Of a DNA stretch of 64,000 bases, positions 19,694-32,560 are shown in pieces. Each line of letters begins with the position of its first letter. Positions within the stretch are counted from its first letter, which is position 1. Under the pieces are notes generated by a model that worked only from the letters and a program-made list of their open reading frames with translations, was not told the origin of the DNA and did no database searches. This stretch comes from Branchiostoma floridae (taxonomy: Eukaryota > Chordata > Leptocardii > Amphioxiformes > Branchiostomatidae), in the NCBI RefSeq assembly GCF_000003815.2, contig NC_049987.1, positions 20,104,773 through 20,168,772 on the forward strand, written 5' to 3'. Position numbers and translations under genes: made by a program.

Positions 19694-22600
19694 ATGTCGT
19701 CTGACGTTCCCGTCAGTAATTCCTCATCACCCGACTGGAAGAGACCTCCGAAAATCCTCACAATCAAACGAAGGAAGAAGAACGGACAGCCAACTAGCAA
19801 GCTAACCGTCCCAGACGGTGTCTTGAAGACGAGAAATGTCTCAGAAGACTCCAGGATGAAGGCGAAAAGGAGAAACCCTTTTGGTTGTGGCTCCGTCCCG
19901 AAGAGATCGAATGTTGGGAAGTGTGATGATTCTGTGCGGACATTGTCGTCTGATAGAGAGGAAGACAATGGTGATGTGGAGGGGAAACTTCTGGCAGGGT
20001 TGTCTCAACTAGAAGAGGATCAGGTAATGTTGGATTCAATACAAACTGATACTGAAAGGTCTACGGTCTATTAAATATAAATACTGGTTAGTCTACAGAT
20101 ATTCAGGTGTGCAAGACTTGACAAAACCCTGGTAACGCAGTTACCTGGCCAAATTACTTCAGTCACTATTTCATATACCACATGTGTATTGATAACACAC
20201 AGTATATACGTTTGTGTTGAATATCATGATACAATACAATGTCATACAGCATATTCACATACTTGTATGTTGTATATCTATATGTAACCACCTCTATCAA
20301 TGATTATCCACAGAAACTGCAGATATCTTCAGACACTCCTGATGTGTGTCCTACTACTACTACTACTTCTACTACTGCTGCTACTACTAGCACATCAGAG
20401 GATCTATACAATGTCTGTCCAAATCCATCTCAACCACAAAAAGACAGCCAAGCAAAGGTACAAGAACCCAGTGGTCACATGAAAGTTTATCAGTGTTGGT
20501 AGAAGTCATCATTTTTTAGAGAAATGATCAAAAAATAAGAAGGCTAAACACAACACTCAAGTAGCATATTCATTTTATATCTGTACTTTAGTTTTGCTTT
20601 TATAGTGCAGTGTGCAGCATACATGTACTAGTACATGTACAGCTTAATATGTTTCATGTAAAGCCACATGTCTGTATATAGCAATTTTTCTTTGTTTTAC
20701 ATAGATTCTTATGATGAGAACTTTTCACTTCAGTTAATCCATCTGGTGACACATTGTCTTTTTTAGATTGATGATGAAAATGCTGAAAGTTCGACAAAAC
20801 CTGGGAGCCGTGAACTCCCTGAAGATTTGAGCCTGAAGTCACGAGTGAGGTTCACCTCCCCCCATCCCTTCACATGGTGCAGTAGGATCAGGACTACAGA
20901 CCAGGCTGCTGGGGTCTGTGGGTTTGTCAGGTGCCAGGACAGACACACACTGGCAGATCCTGAAGTAAGTATGGCAAAAATGTCCCTGCAGTTCCTTAAC
21001 AGGATGTTAGGGGTCTCAAAACTATGTCACCTTTTCCCATAGACAATCCAAGTGTTTATTTCTGAAGTTTGAGATTTGTGTGTAAATGTAAAATGATACT
21101 TTCCATCGTTAAAGGAATAAAGGGAAGAAGAAATAAAGATGGGAAGAAAAAAAAAAGAAGTAACAAGAAAGACAATGAACAAAAGAAAGAAAAGAATCAA
21201 GGAAAGGAGGAAAGAATAATAAAGGCGTATTTTTTCACTGTTAATTTTCCCACTGTGACACATGTATCTGGTTATGTTCTTTTGAATGATCTGTTCTAAA
21301 TTGCACTGTATGTAAGCAAGAGAATATGCTTAATTAAGTACACATGCTGAATTATCGTTTTAGATATGAAACTATATGTCTGTTTGTTTTGTTGACCATG
21401 TAGAGTCAGGCTTCCAGTTTCCAACAGTGTGTGATGACATGGATCCATCCCAACCTACCCTGGCTCAGACTCTTCCCTAGGATGGTTTCCACTAGTAGGA
21501 AGATGGACAGGTAAAGCTAAGGGCACAACCAGCCGTTAGTGCAGTTTTTCCGTACATTTTTTTGGGAGGTCACATCCGCCACATATTTCTGAAAACGTTC
21601 AGGCTGTACAGGGCAGGCGTGTCGCCCATACTGGCACGTACAAGGTGCGAAGCCGCAGCCCGATGGCACACAAAGTTTTGCCTGCACATAAAGACTTCTA
21701 CAGCGTGTCTGCATGCTCCAAAGTCCGTCGCATTCCCTACAAGTTCGCATGGAGGGGGTACTTACCACTTATGGATCCCAAAATATTGCCCACGTTTTGG
21801 CATGCAGACAGCACATATTTGCGCATACGGCAGATTGTGCCCTTAGCTTAAGAGGGGCTTTCACGTTTGGAAATACTGAAATGTAGATACATTACATGTA
21901 TAATAATTGTAACTGCATCAAACTTCATGTTGGTGTTCCTATGAGATAATATGAAAACATGTTCAATAACATTTACTATTAATAGCACAATTAGCATTCT
22001 TTGTATAAATCATATTTATTTCATGCTTGATTACACTGCATTTTGTAAAGGGACAAGTCCTTTGTCTCCTGTATAATACATTAATATTGTGTCTTTCACA
22101 CAGCAAAGGGACACCATCAACCATAATCCCTCACATACAAGAGGCACTGCTTTCTGACTGGTAAGCACATCAGAGTCTTCAAATGCTTGTCATTTCTAAA
22201 TTAACAGGGGCAAGGGAGGCAATCACCATAATAACTGAACCAGAGTTAGAATATTGTGGAAACCAGGCTCAATGTACTCATACAATATTCATTGTTACAG
22301 TAGTAGCTAATTATGTGGTGGATTCATTGTTTAGAATTATCTTTTACACATCCAGTTAATTCTCAAAGTCTGCTTAAAGTCTGTTGTCTATCAGGCATCA
22401 TCCGCAAAGCTTCTGACTGGAGTGTTGCTTCTTGCCACTATACATGTATGTAGCCATTGTAGGTGGCACTTTAGTGGTGAGAACACAGTCCTAAATGAGG
22501 TCAGCATAACGTTTCAAATTTTGAATATTTCCTGTTCCAGGACCAACAGTTTCCGGTCAGTGTTCCAGCTGCTTAAGGCCCAGATGTGTCCGTATTTCTA

Positions 22601-25600
22601 TGTGTGTGGACACCAATTCACAGTGCTGTTCCATGGAGTTCAGATAGGGGGCACTAAATCCTTGGGTGCACTATTGACTCCAACATCAAGGGGACTCAGG
22701 GAGGCTCTGGATAATGAAGGTTAAAGTCCTCAGTGTTTCAAAGTCAAACTGGATTTTGATTGAAATTCCAGATATATTACTTTTGAGTTGATACTTTGAG
22801 TCTAATAACAAATACATGTAGCCAACACAAATGCTGCATATTTAGAAGGTCAGCCAATGGTTAGCCATTTCAACTAGCATCCACTAGTTTTCGTCAGTGA
22901 CACTGAAGTGATCTGGAAGAAGCAGGTCTTTTATACCCTTACTATGAATTAAGACGATTTTAGATGTCCAATACGAAACATTGTAACAGCTTTTTGGCAT
23001 ATCTTATTACCTGGATGTCTAACCCTCATCAACGTATTAGAAGGTCCGTTTCTTTCTTTAAAGAATATTTTATTTAGTAAAGATATTTTGCCAAAAATAG
23101 ATGAGATTTAAATTTCAAGTGCAATCTAGACCATGTTTGGAAAAGCCACAACCAACTTCCATATATGGTGCTATGGTTAGCTGTTATTGTTAATAACCCC
23201 CCCCCCCCCCCCGACTTAATTTAATTTAAATTTCCTTTCTTTTTTTCCATCAGGAGTCAGCTACAAAATGCCCCTAGCAGCCAGACCAGCTGTCCAGTCT
23301 GGTGGTTCAGGTCCCAGCAGAAAGTTGAGCACAGATGCACAGCAGGAAGAGACTGGTAGTGAGGCATGTCCTGAGAAAAAGTAGGTTTTATTTAGACACA
23401 TTCATTTGTTTGATGTTAAATATCAGTTGAAAGATTGTTATATAATTACTTCTCAAGTACCTGTATTCAAGTAGCACAAAAGAAATGGTTCAATTTTTTG
23501 TACCAGCAGTTTTATAATGTCCTTTCATAAATTACTGTTATGCCTGATGATGTCTTAGGATGAAGATATTCTTGTAGTCCTTGTGACACAAACTGTCACT
23601 CTCTACTCTACGGAGCCCCTTCCCACAGAACCTGTCTGTCAATCTTCAATCAGGGAACTGATTTGACTTTAAAAAGTCAGAAGTCAGAAGTTGCACAATA
23701 GCATTCCAAGGTTCTTTGTTTATGTGAAACTCAGTCCAACAGAAGCACACATGCAGTATGTATAAATCAACAAGATAAGGATGACTTGGATGTGTATGTT
23801 ACCCTGACAGCCTGGACCCTACTGATACTAGCACATTCATTCAGAACCTTATAGTGCCTTGTGTTGGTGTTCCTGTAGCAAGGTATACTTGACAGGGAGG
23901 TCTTGCCAGACTTTCCCTTATAACGTGTTTGAGACACCTTCTTGAACTTCAGACTCCCATGTTATGTCCTTTCTGAAAGAGGAGTGCAGCCCCACCAAAA
24001 ATGTCCTGATCCCAGGACTTGAAACGGGGTCTCCCAAGCTATTGGGACCGGGAGCGCAACTATATCAGGCTGCAGGGACAGCCTTTTTTATCTGATATAT
24101 TATTGTTTGAATCATTCCTAGTGAACCCAGAGATGACATGAGCGATGATGATGATGATGATGACATCACCATAGATGACTCCGGAGCCTCCTGCTGGTTA
24201 GAGAGTATGGGACTAGACAAGAGCAGCTTTCCTGAGCTGGACCCTAGGAAGGTTAAAGTGTATCCTTTCAACAATTCCATGCCACAACATTTCACATTGT
24301 GGGTAAGCTCAGAGGTCACATGTATGTTCCGCTGAAGAAACAATGCCAGAATGTGGTTGTATTTTTGGCAATGGCTCTGAGTGAGCCGAATTGATGCTGA
24401 CAGGACAAAGAACATTATAGTATAATAGTCCAAACATTGTATGTTATAGGGATTTTGAGTATTACTTTAAATCCTAGTATGTGGACTTCAGAACACCCAA
24501 TATCCACAAGCATGCACCAAAACATATTACAGATTGATGACTGATTCATTTATTTTATCTTGATTTTGAGGACATTATGTGTCAATGTCTAAAATCTCTC
24601 AAAGAAGAAATTAGGAACAGTTTAGTTTTCCGTAACACTGACAGTATAATACGATATTACGTATATATCGTATAATACATGTTACGTATATTCATAGATA
24701 TGTGCAGGGAGTTCATTTTGCAGTATGATCGAAAACTTGCTTTTAGGGCAGTATTTTAAGTTCAGGGTTGAAACCATGCTCTTGTACACCATTTGTGTAG
24801 TAAATTAGTACTACAATGGAAACACAATCATATTTTAGTGCAATGATAATATCCAAATTTACCGTACCTTGACTCCAAAACCAGCCAGAGAACCAAGATG
24901 AAGAGTGTGGACCATTTCCCAGAATCCCTTGTGCAGGTGGAGGGGGGCGACGCCCAGGCCCTCTTCAACTTCCTCATCAACAGTAAGAGTCTGGTCAGCC
25001 AATCAGGGCCTCTGGCTGGGGTCCCGCCCACCATTCTGGCTCCTGTGGCCTTTGAAGGAGCAACTCTGCGGGCACTCAAGGTTGGTGAAAAGATCACTGT
25101 GTTCTTGGTTGAAGTTATATGTTTAGTTTATTGTCTATCACAAGTGACACATACTGTGAGAATTTTTAAAACAAATTATTATTTAAGCTTTTTTAGACAA
25201 ATTGTTTAAAAGAAAATTATTACCTTTTGTATCTAAAATTATTAAACACCAGCTGTGTGCTGGAAGTGTATTTTGTAAGTTTTGTGTCTTTTGTTGCCTT
25301 TCAAATCACGCTTTTACTTCCTATTCAAATTCAAGTCATAGAGCCATTGTTGACACAAAACTAAACATTTGTACTTTTTGTTGCTAAACATTGGCTTAAT
25401 TACCTGGTCTCCACCATGTGGAAAGTGGGTTTTTATTTAAACATGTACTCGCTTTGCCTTTGTTGGGGACATTATCATAAGAGTGCATTCATGCTAACCT
25501 AAGGTTTTTGGTTTGAATTCCCTGATGTTACAGTGATACGCAACCAATCTTGTGTCCTTGGAAAAGGCACTGTACATGAGTTTCCTCACTCCACCCAGGT

Positions 25601-26143
25601 GTAAAAAACCTGACTCTGGTTGAGAATATAGTGGAAGGAGAAGGTCAGGCTACACCTTCCAATATCACGCCCTAGACACAGCGGATAACAACCCGCTGCC
25701 CATAAGGCTTCAAGAAGGCTATGGGAATACCTGAAGCTTGACCTTTACTTTGGGAGCATTTACCTTTGTCATGTTAGAGTACAACTCTTTGGTCCATGGC
25801 CTTAGAAAGTTAGCCTGCTTTTAACTTCATTTTTTCCAATTCATAGGTAAAACAAGGCAGCATCAGACAGACCATAGCTGGTAAACTGACCCAGGTCAAC
25901 AGCCTGGAGGTCAGTGGCCCCTTGCTGCCCCTCCATGTGAGACAGCTGTGTTCGCTGTTCCAACACTCCCAACATGGTGAGTTCAGTGCCACGTTCAGCA
26001 CTCACGAGGCAACGGCCGCGTTCAACCGTATCGAGGATGGAGAGTCCGGGATGGAAGAAGGGCATAGTCCGAGGAAGGAACTCAGTATTGAAGACATTAA
26101 GGAGCTTGTGTGTGAGAGTGGTTTGTACAAGTGGACATCATGA
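19694..26143 (+). CDS. DONSON: DONSON, replication-fork stability / helicase-loading protein (588 aa)
   Basis: Exons 19694-20023, 20314-20457, 20767-20964, 21404-21510, 22104-22160, 22541-22719, 23254-23380, 24122-24257, 24889-25080 and 25847-26143 total 1767 nt and close in frame. Family hallmarks: an N-terminal KRRNPF motif, [99 protein letters not shown] and [15 protein letters not shown], ending GLYKWTS like the vertebrate YNWRS end. Known role: nuclear protein at replication forks that helps CMG helicase assembly and checkpoint response. Exon 2 encodes a poly-Thr run from an ACT repeat and exon 8 a poly-Asp run from a GAT repeat. Exon 8 uses a less usual GTGTAT donor. Head to head with CDC5L across the transposon. 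Confidence 0.95.
21516..21847. mobile_element. Non-autonomous TIR element, AGCTAAGGGCACAA termini, in DONSON intron 4
   Basis: GCTAAGGGCACAACCAGCCG at 21516 is mirrored, with two mismatches, by the reverse complement of the sequence ending GTGCCCTTAGC at 21847. It is about 332 bp long with no coding capacity. It begins only six bases after the exon 4 donor. Confidence 0.7.
23199..23213 (+). repeat. Poly-C tract in DONSON intron 6
   Basis: About 15 consecutive C bases just before the exon 7 acceptor region. Similar shorter C runs occur at 18894-18905 and 29330-29339. Confidence 0.8.
23900..24088 (-). mobile_element. tRNA-derived SINE, family A
   Basis: The minus strand reads GCTGTCCCTGCAGCCTGATA, then GGGAGACCCCGTTTCAAGTCC. 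Head and body match 4625-4925 and 30733-30880. It lies in DONSON intron 7, ending about 35 bases before exon 8. Confidence 0.55.
25485..25770 (+). mobile_element. tRNA-derived SINE, family B, 5' eroded
   Basis: Contains GTTTGAATTCCC as a B-box remnant, then TTGTGTCCTTGGAAAAGGCA and TTTCCTCACTCCACCCAGGTG, the family body seen at 18370 and 52937. It lies in DONSON intron 9. Confidence 0.6.
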
Positions 26144-27390
26144 TATTCTTTTAGACCAGTTTGACTACCTAGACCTATGTTTCAGTTCTGTAGCAAAGTA
26201 AGAAAATATTTGCCATAATTTACAAACTTAAAACACCTGAACCTGAAAAGGATAATGTCATAAAATGCCTAGGGTAAATTCCTTCCGGGATTTTGCTATA
26301 GTGAGCCAGGTATTAAACAAAACCATTTTTGCTAGGCTGTATACATGTACTGTATGTATATACTTGCAATAGCTTACAACATGGCTACATGTACATTTGT
26401 CAAGTGATTTATTAAGTAAAATTGTAAATTTTAAGGCTTACACATTCTGATAAAAATGTCTTTCAAAATCAAAATAAAATCTAGAAATCTAGAAAAGTTG
26501 TATGGTACCATTAGATTGGTTGATATTGATTGAATTGAGTTAAGATTGAATTGAACATGTGAAAGTTGATTTTGATATAAATATATTTCCAATGTTAAGA
26601 AAATGTTTAAAACCAGTCAGATACGTGTAGCTTTTTGGTCTTGTCCAAGACAGCTTTTTTTTAAACTTTTGTCGGTGTATACTTTTTATAATTGCTATGT
26701 GTTTTTTTTTAAATCTATTTATTGCTGACTGCAGTGGATTTTTAAACTTTTCCAATTGATTATGTATATTAGTACCTGATTTGTATATTTAGCAGATGAC
26801 AATACGCTGGTATACATGTATGTATCTGATTTTTTTTTACATAGTGTTACTCTTCAATGAATGAATTGCAATTTATTACAATTCATGTCTCAACCATGTC
26901 ACAAACAAATGTACAGGAGTTTTAATGGATGTACTATTAAATCTAAATTCCAGTCTTTCAAAATGTATCATTCAACATCGCACAGCAAATGCTTGTACAT
27001 GTATCGACAACACACCATTGCAGTTACCAGTTAAAACAAAAATACAATATTACTTGTCAATGACTAGATTAAGCCTAGCTTGTGTTCATTGTGGACAGCT
27101 AATAAATTATTTAGATTCCTTCAGTACAAGAAAAAACGTTCGACACTTCTGACAAAAAATGTATGGTGTTGTTTGAGTTCATCTTTAAAGCATCCATATC
27201 GCCATGCTGGTGTGCTCATTTGCATTCGGTTGACCGTAGCTCAGGCACACAAGACATACTCGTGAATTGAGTGTTTTGTATTATTGCAAGCGAGATAAAT
27301 ACATACTTGATAGAGGCCATTTGAGAGGGTCTGAAGATCTCTGGATGTCTTGAGCTACGATTCAGAGATGTAAAGTAAATACATATAGCG
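26144..27390 (+). other. DONSON 3' flank, no gene seen
   Basis: AT-rich sequence after the DONSON stop. An AATAAA near 26473 is a candidate polyadenylation signal, about 330 bp downstream of the stop. No conserved coding stretch or complete repeat was recognised in the rest. Confidence 0.4.
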
Positions 27391-27394
27391 CCAC

Positions 27395-27834
27395 ACCTTT
27401 GCCCCTTTTCTCAATCTATATCAGCAATGGTGGACTCCACACGGGCAATTTGGAGCACTCTGAGTACCTCGGTCCTGCTCTTAGTCTGTATCAGTTATGT
27501 GATCAACAAGAGCGATCTGGAGTAGATTTGTTCTTAATCAGTACAGTAAGTGATAACTACACTTATGTTAGCAATCCGGAGTTTGTTGTCAGAGGTGCAC
27601 CTTTGCCCTAGATCTTAATCTGTATCGGTGATGGACTCCACTGGAGCGATGTTGAGCAACCTCTTCTTTGGAGTACATGTCTGTTCTTAATCAGTGTAAG
27701 TGAGGAACTACACACACGCAATCTGGAGTATTTTCCCCTATGGCCTCCGGTGTACTTTTGTCCTAGATATTCATCGATGATGGACTTCGGAGCAATCTTC
27801 AGTACTCTCTTTGGAGTATCTTACTCCAAGTCTC
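27395..27834. repeat. Degenerate longer-period tandem repeat next to the Death-domain exon array
   Basis: Four to five diverged units, each with a GATGGACTCC-like core, CAATCTGGAGT and TCTTAATC(A/T)GT, spaced roughly 90-130 bp. They look like older, diverged relatives of the adjoining 72-bp array. No reading frame is conserved across units. Confidence 0.55.
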
Positions 27835-28765
27835 CCCCATGGAGGGACTCCGGAGAAGCAGCCCGGTCTTTGAAGTAGTATCTTCACACCTGCTCTAAGT
27901 CTCCTCCATAGAGGGACTCCGGAGAAGCAGCCCGGACTCCTTCCTCTGGAGTTCCTCCACACCTGCGCTAAGTCTCCCCCATGGAGGGACTCTGGAGAAG
28001 CAGCCCGGACTCTTTCCTCCTCAGTAGTACCTTCACACCTGCGCTAAGTCTCCCCCATGGAGGGACTCTGGAGAAGCAGCCCGGACTGTTTCCTCCTCAG
28101 TAGTACCTTCACACCTGCGCTAAGTCTCCCCCATGGAGGGACTCTGGAGAAGCAGCCCGGACTGTTTCCTCCTCAGTAGTACCTTCACACCTGCGCTAAG
28201 TCTCCCCCATGGAGGGACTCTGGAGAAGCAGCCCGGACTGTTTCTTCATCAGTAGTACCTTCACACCTGCTCTAAGTCTCCCCCATGGAGGGACTCCGGA
28301 GAAGCAGCCCGGACTGTTTCTTCATCAGTAGTACCTTCACACCTGCTCTAAGCCTCCCCCATGGAGGGACCCCGGAGAAGCAGTCCGGACTCCTTCCTCC
28401 GGAGTATCTTCACACCTGCTCTAAGTGTCCCCATGGAGGGACTCCGGAGAAGCAGCCTGGACTGTTTCTTCCTCAGAAGTACCTTCACACCTGCTCTAAG
28501 TGTCCCCCATGGAGGGACTCCGGAGAAGCAGTCCGGACTCTTTCCTCCTCATTAGAACATTCGCCACACTGTTCAACCAGCACAACTCTCTTCTCCGGAG
28601 AACCTTCACACCTGCTCTAAGCCTCCCCCATGGACGGACTCTGGAGAAGCAGTCCGGACTCCTTCCTCCTCAGTAGTACCTTCACACCTGCTCTAAGTCT
28701 CCCCCATGGAGGGACTCCGGAGAAGCAGCCCGGACTGTTTCCTCCTCAGTAGTACCTTCGCCACA
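27835..28765 (-). repeat. Minisatellite of 12 units (~70-78 bp) derived from the 3' part of the Death-domain exon
   Basis: Each unit contains, on the minus strand, GAAGGTACTACTGA, then GGAAACAGTCCGGGCTGCTT, CTCCGGAGTCCCTCCATGG and GGGAGACTTAGAGCAGGTGT. The right-most unit is the real end of the exon at 28693-29003. One unit near 28556-28615 is longer and carries extra exon sequence (CGCCACACTGTT), so at least one duplication reached further into the coding region. Units differ by a few bases each. Confidence 0.92.
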
Positions 28766-29003
28766 CTGTTGAACCCGCACGACTCCAGCGCTGTGGCCAG
28801 TTCTCGGAAAGCGTCGTTCCCCCTGGCCTGACTGTTGCGCCAGTGCACCAGCATCTGAAAGGCGGCCTCTTCCCGATCGTCCTGGTGGAGCCGCCGGAGC
28901 TTACTGACTTTGGCCCGGGAGACGTTCGCGGCTCGCCCCACCTCCTCCCAGCTGCCGCAGATCAGGTGCGCCAGCCAATGAAGAACGGCGTTTGTTAACG
29001 GTC
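28693..29003 (-). CDS. Death-domain exon of an unidentified gene
   Basis: Acceptor TTTCAACAG at 29004 opens an exon reading LTNAVLHWLAHLICGSWEEVGRAANVSRAKVSKLRRLHQDDREEAAFQMLVHWRNSQARGNDAFRELATALESCGFNSVAKVL in pieces: the six-helix Death fold with W-x-x-L/V...I-x-x-I-like spacing and the late W(R)NSQ...L..AL motif. The frame continues through KQSGLLLRSPSMGET to a stop at 28693. A GTACTA at 28754 (AAG|GTACTA) could instead be a donor. The rest of the protein is not identified, so the gene is not named. Death domains act in apoptosis and innate signalling adaptors. The exon has minisatellites copying its acceptor on one side and its 3' end on the other. Confidence 0.75.
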
Positions 29004-29190
29004 CTGTTGAAACAGCCAGTGAAATAAAGTATTAATCAAAGGTCCTGTAACAGTGTAACCAATGAAAAAGAGCGTTGATTAAGTGACCTGTTGTTAAGAG
29101 CCAATGGAGAATACTGTTAGTAAAATGTTCTGTTGTAACAGCCAATAAGTAATAAAGTGTTATTAAAGAATTTGTTGTAACAGAAATCCA
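28965..29190 (-). repeat. Tandem ~55-bp copies of the acceptor and start of the Death-domain exon
   Basis: Four diverged units. On the minus strand each has an AACAG- or TACAG-type acceptor, then a GACC-like start, TTAA(C/T)(A/C)AA and a TTCATTGGCT core. The unit at 28965-29015 is the real exon start. The others diverge by 20-40 percent, so this array is older than the 3' one. Confidence 0.75.
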
Positions 29191-31212
29191 CAGTAGAAGT
29201 CAATTGCTGAAAGTACTAGTATGTCCTTTTACCATGAAGAAGACATCGAAAAAACAATTACAAAGCGCGGCTGGTGGATTTAGCCCAAAAGGGAAAGTAA
29301 TTGGCCAAGAGACTTTTAAGGGCGTATCACCCCCCCCCCTCCTCGTAAAAATGAAAGTGTTTCCCAGTTGTTAAGTAGGTAGGGTTTTAATTTGATTTTA
29401 ATTTAGATTTTGAATGAAGATTTATTTCGTCATTTGTTGGTGACCGTAAATCCCAAAGAAGGAACACTTCCCAAAGAAAAGTCGCTGTGCTTTTGCTGTA
29501 TATTAGTAATATTGGCACCACCCTTGAAAATATTTAGTACATACTCAGGATTCATCATACCAAGTTTCATGCTTTTACCACATTTTGAGCAATTCTATCT
29601 ATATTTTGCACCAATCTCCTAGACTATAAAGATTCCTCTTCTTCCATAAAAGACGTACAGCAGTTTGAACAGAGCTGTAGTATAGGTGACAGGGATAGTC
29701 CACAGCCCAAAGTGCTACTGGTATCATTCCTGACACCTTTCAATTCATTCCCGTTGGTTGTTTTTATTCCTGCTTGACCTACTTATTACAATCACAGATA
29801 AAGAAGATTTCGTCTCGCTATCAGCTCAAATTTGGTGCAAATGAAAATTTGCTCAAAAGACAACGTAGGTAGTCGGCGTAACGCTGAAATCACCTATCAA
29901 AGTATCATTAAACTTAGCTTGGATAAGAATAAGATAGCTTGTTTGTAAAGTTAAGTCAACAGTTTCTTTGTTTTGTAGCTCTAAAGAAATATGAGATCAC
30001 AACAGTCGCGGAATTGAATTAGACAACAACAATATCATCGTTTTGGTAAAACGCCGAATTTTCTACTTGAAGTTTGAGAATATAATTAATAAATAACACT
30101 AGAAATCTGTGCTTCTGCAAATTTTGCTGTCTATGCATGACACCAGAAGTAACATGACATAATCTTAAGTTAAGGTTTATAGATATAGATATCGGCTCAC
30201 ATTAAGTAATGCTAGGCTTAGTAAGTTACATTTCCAAATCGTCGTCCGGTCGGAAGGACAAGTGCGGTATAAAATACATTAAAGCGCACAGAACGTACAA
30301 AAATCATCAGCATAACTGTATGTATATATTTCATGAGATACAAAATCACTTGTTGTTAAGTTTTCAATCACGCCCCGCGATCGGGTCCCGGTTTGGAACA
30401 TAGACGATAGGGCATAGGAAAACACCTGCTTTATAAATGTACATGTTAGAGCGACTTGACTATCGGTTATCTATTGCACTCTGTGGTCAGCTCTCGCTAC
30501 ACGCACCATTTCAAAGGTGATCTAAACGCAAACCAATTAACCAGATTACATGTGCACCATGTTGGTCCAATAGCCGCCATGAATAGACCTTATTTACGAG
30601 TAAACAGTGACAGGACGCACCTGTGGACTCACGTGGCGCCGAAGCTTGTTCCTCCTACAGTAAAAAAACAACAACATTTTGTCAACATTAATAAGATTTT
30701 ACCATAAACTAATACATCACCAACGAACGAAGGAATGTCCCTGTAGCTCAACTGGTAGCGACATCACAGTTGAGCTCCTGGTTCCAGTCAGTTAGTAACT
30801 GGGAGACCCCTTTTGAAATCAGGGAAGGCCGTCGGTTTGGGGTCCGGTTTGTGGTGCCTTGAGCACGTTAAAGGGTAAGGGCAAGCATTCACTGTAAAAA
30901 AAGCCCTACTACTGAAACAGTAAGAAAACTTGTTGCACTATATGCCACTATGTACATGTAGGTACTACCAGGTAAACGACAACAATCAACGAATTCGAAT
31001 GTACCATTACACCTATCATACCAAGGATCTTTCATCAACGTAATGTTACCGTTTACCAATATGCGGTAGAGAATCGACACAAAAATGTGCACGAAGTTAC
31101 ATTAAATTCTAAGGTTGCTATTTGTGTGTGACTTTGTACATAGTCATTACGTTTTTCTGCTGCTCGATTTCCATGGCATGGAGTATGCCTGTGTGTTATA
31201 TTGTCGCTCCAC
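29191..31212. other. Intergenic or intronic stretch, only a SINE seen
   Basis: No coding exon could be supported apart from the SINE at 30733-30880. A C run lies at 29330-29339. If the Death-domain gene model is right, this is its intron. Confidence 0.4.
30733..30880 (+). mobile_element. tRNA-derived SINE, family A
   Basis: Starts TGTCCCTGTAGCTCAACTGG, a tRNA-like 5' half with an A box. GGGAGACCCCTTTTGAAATC follows as an eroded B-box region, then GGCCGTCGGTTTGGGGTCCG. Matches 4625-4925 and 23900-24088. Confidence 0.6.
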
Positions 31213-31265
31213 CTGGCCAGAAGGTACCAAGTCCACCTCGGCTTAGTGCAACGATGTTAGTTGAT
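31213..31265 (-). CDS. Candidate upstream exon of the Death-domain gene
   Basis: Minus-strand exon between a TTTACAG acceptor and a CCAG|GTGGAG donor. Its frame STNIVALSRGGLGTFWPG joins in phase to the Death-domain exon (CCA G|GA CCG). A further candidate exon ends at 31529 with TCCAG|GTAGGT and reads SETSVEGHLLCDGESEEGEL...KNSLRS in the same phase, but stop codons lie just upstream of it and no start codon is seen. Supported only by splice signals and phase. Confidence 0.3.
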
Positions 31266-32159
31266 CTGTAAACGAAGAAAAATACGTTTACTACTTTACT
31301 ACTGCATTGAAACCTCATTTTAAAGCATATGTAAACCATTCATAAATTAAAGGTAAAGGGCATTTAATTCCTTCGTAGAAAAAACTCTTACAAGTTATGC
31401 ATGCTATAAGGATGTGATTCCTTGCAGTGTTAACGCTATGCAAAGTAGGATTCACACTTAGATGTACATGTTCACAATGAACAGTTAAACCGATAGATAT
31501 ACTGGTGTATACGTACCGGTATACCTACCTGGAACGTAAGCTGTTTTTCGTCTTCTGTAAAACTAGTTCACCTTCTTCAGATTCTCCGTCGCACAACAAA
31601 TGACCTTCGACCGAAGTTTCTGATCATCAAAATGGTCGCCGAATTCCAAAATCGTCAGAGAGCGGAGCATATGTTTCGCCCACTCTGTTACATTGGATAG
31701 AGTATAGCGACCTGTGATCTTTAGTGGTCAATACACCGGTCGTATTGCTGGCAATAATGTCAATTTAGAGCTCTTAAACTTTTTTAGCTCTTTTTTTCCT
31801 GTGTGACGCCTGCTTTATAAAACAGCCAGTCCTGATTTTGTGGAAGAAGCCTGCAGGTGCTTTTTCTGTCTTCCGGATACGTTTACCTTCGCCCTTTTAC
31901 GAAGTGTGTGTGTTTTTTACGCTTGAAGTATTCCTGGCTTAAGAACGATGTTTCGCGTTTCCCAACCCGTAACAACAAAGTGCAACTTAAGACGACCCAG
32001 ATTATGGCTTTCTGTTTTTCTAATGTGTAATCATTACTTATATACACATTCAGAAAACTACCCATACTTTGTTGTTAAAGGCAGGGAAATGCGACACATC
32101 ATGATAGTTTATATAAAGTCTTACCAGAATTAAAGATGGTGCTATCTGGGACTGCAAGC

Positions 32160-32560
32160 AGCGGTTTGTTGTTGTAGCGTGTTGTCGTCTGTGCTCTGGT
32201 ACGACCGAAAGGCGATATCACAGTTGTCGTACGATCTTGTTGTCGAGGTCACGACAGAAACAGCAACGACTGCCGACAAAGAACTACGACAATATCTCCG
32301 TCCACCACAAGACGGCTTGACTTTGTACGACAAAGTGGCGACTTTCCGTGGAATTTGCTACGATCGAAAGACGAGATCACAACCGTGACACGATCTTCTT
32401 TTCTATGCTACGACAAAATAAAAACGACCCCGACATGAATCCACGTACGACAACTGTTTCCTTCCCAACTCAGCCAAACTCTGCACGACATACTGGTATC
32501 CAGGACGTCCCCAAGAATTTTCTGTCGCAAACGCACCATACAACAAAAGCCACCCACCTG
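32160..32560. repeat. CGAC-rich unclassified repeat
   Basis: Dense GTCGT/ACGAC motifs. Two related blocks, TACGACCGAAAGGCGATATC near 32199 and TACGATCGAAAGACGAGATC near 32358, each followed by CACGATC or TACGATC. Probably part of a dispersed transposable-element family that I cannot name. Confidence 0.4.

Noticed and set aside
30560-30660. Small candidate minus-strand exon with TGTAG acceptor and GTGAGT donor
   Set aside because: Too short, no coding conservation, and its phase does not connect to the Death-domain exon model.
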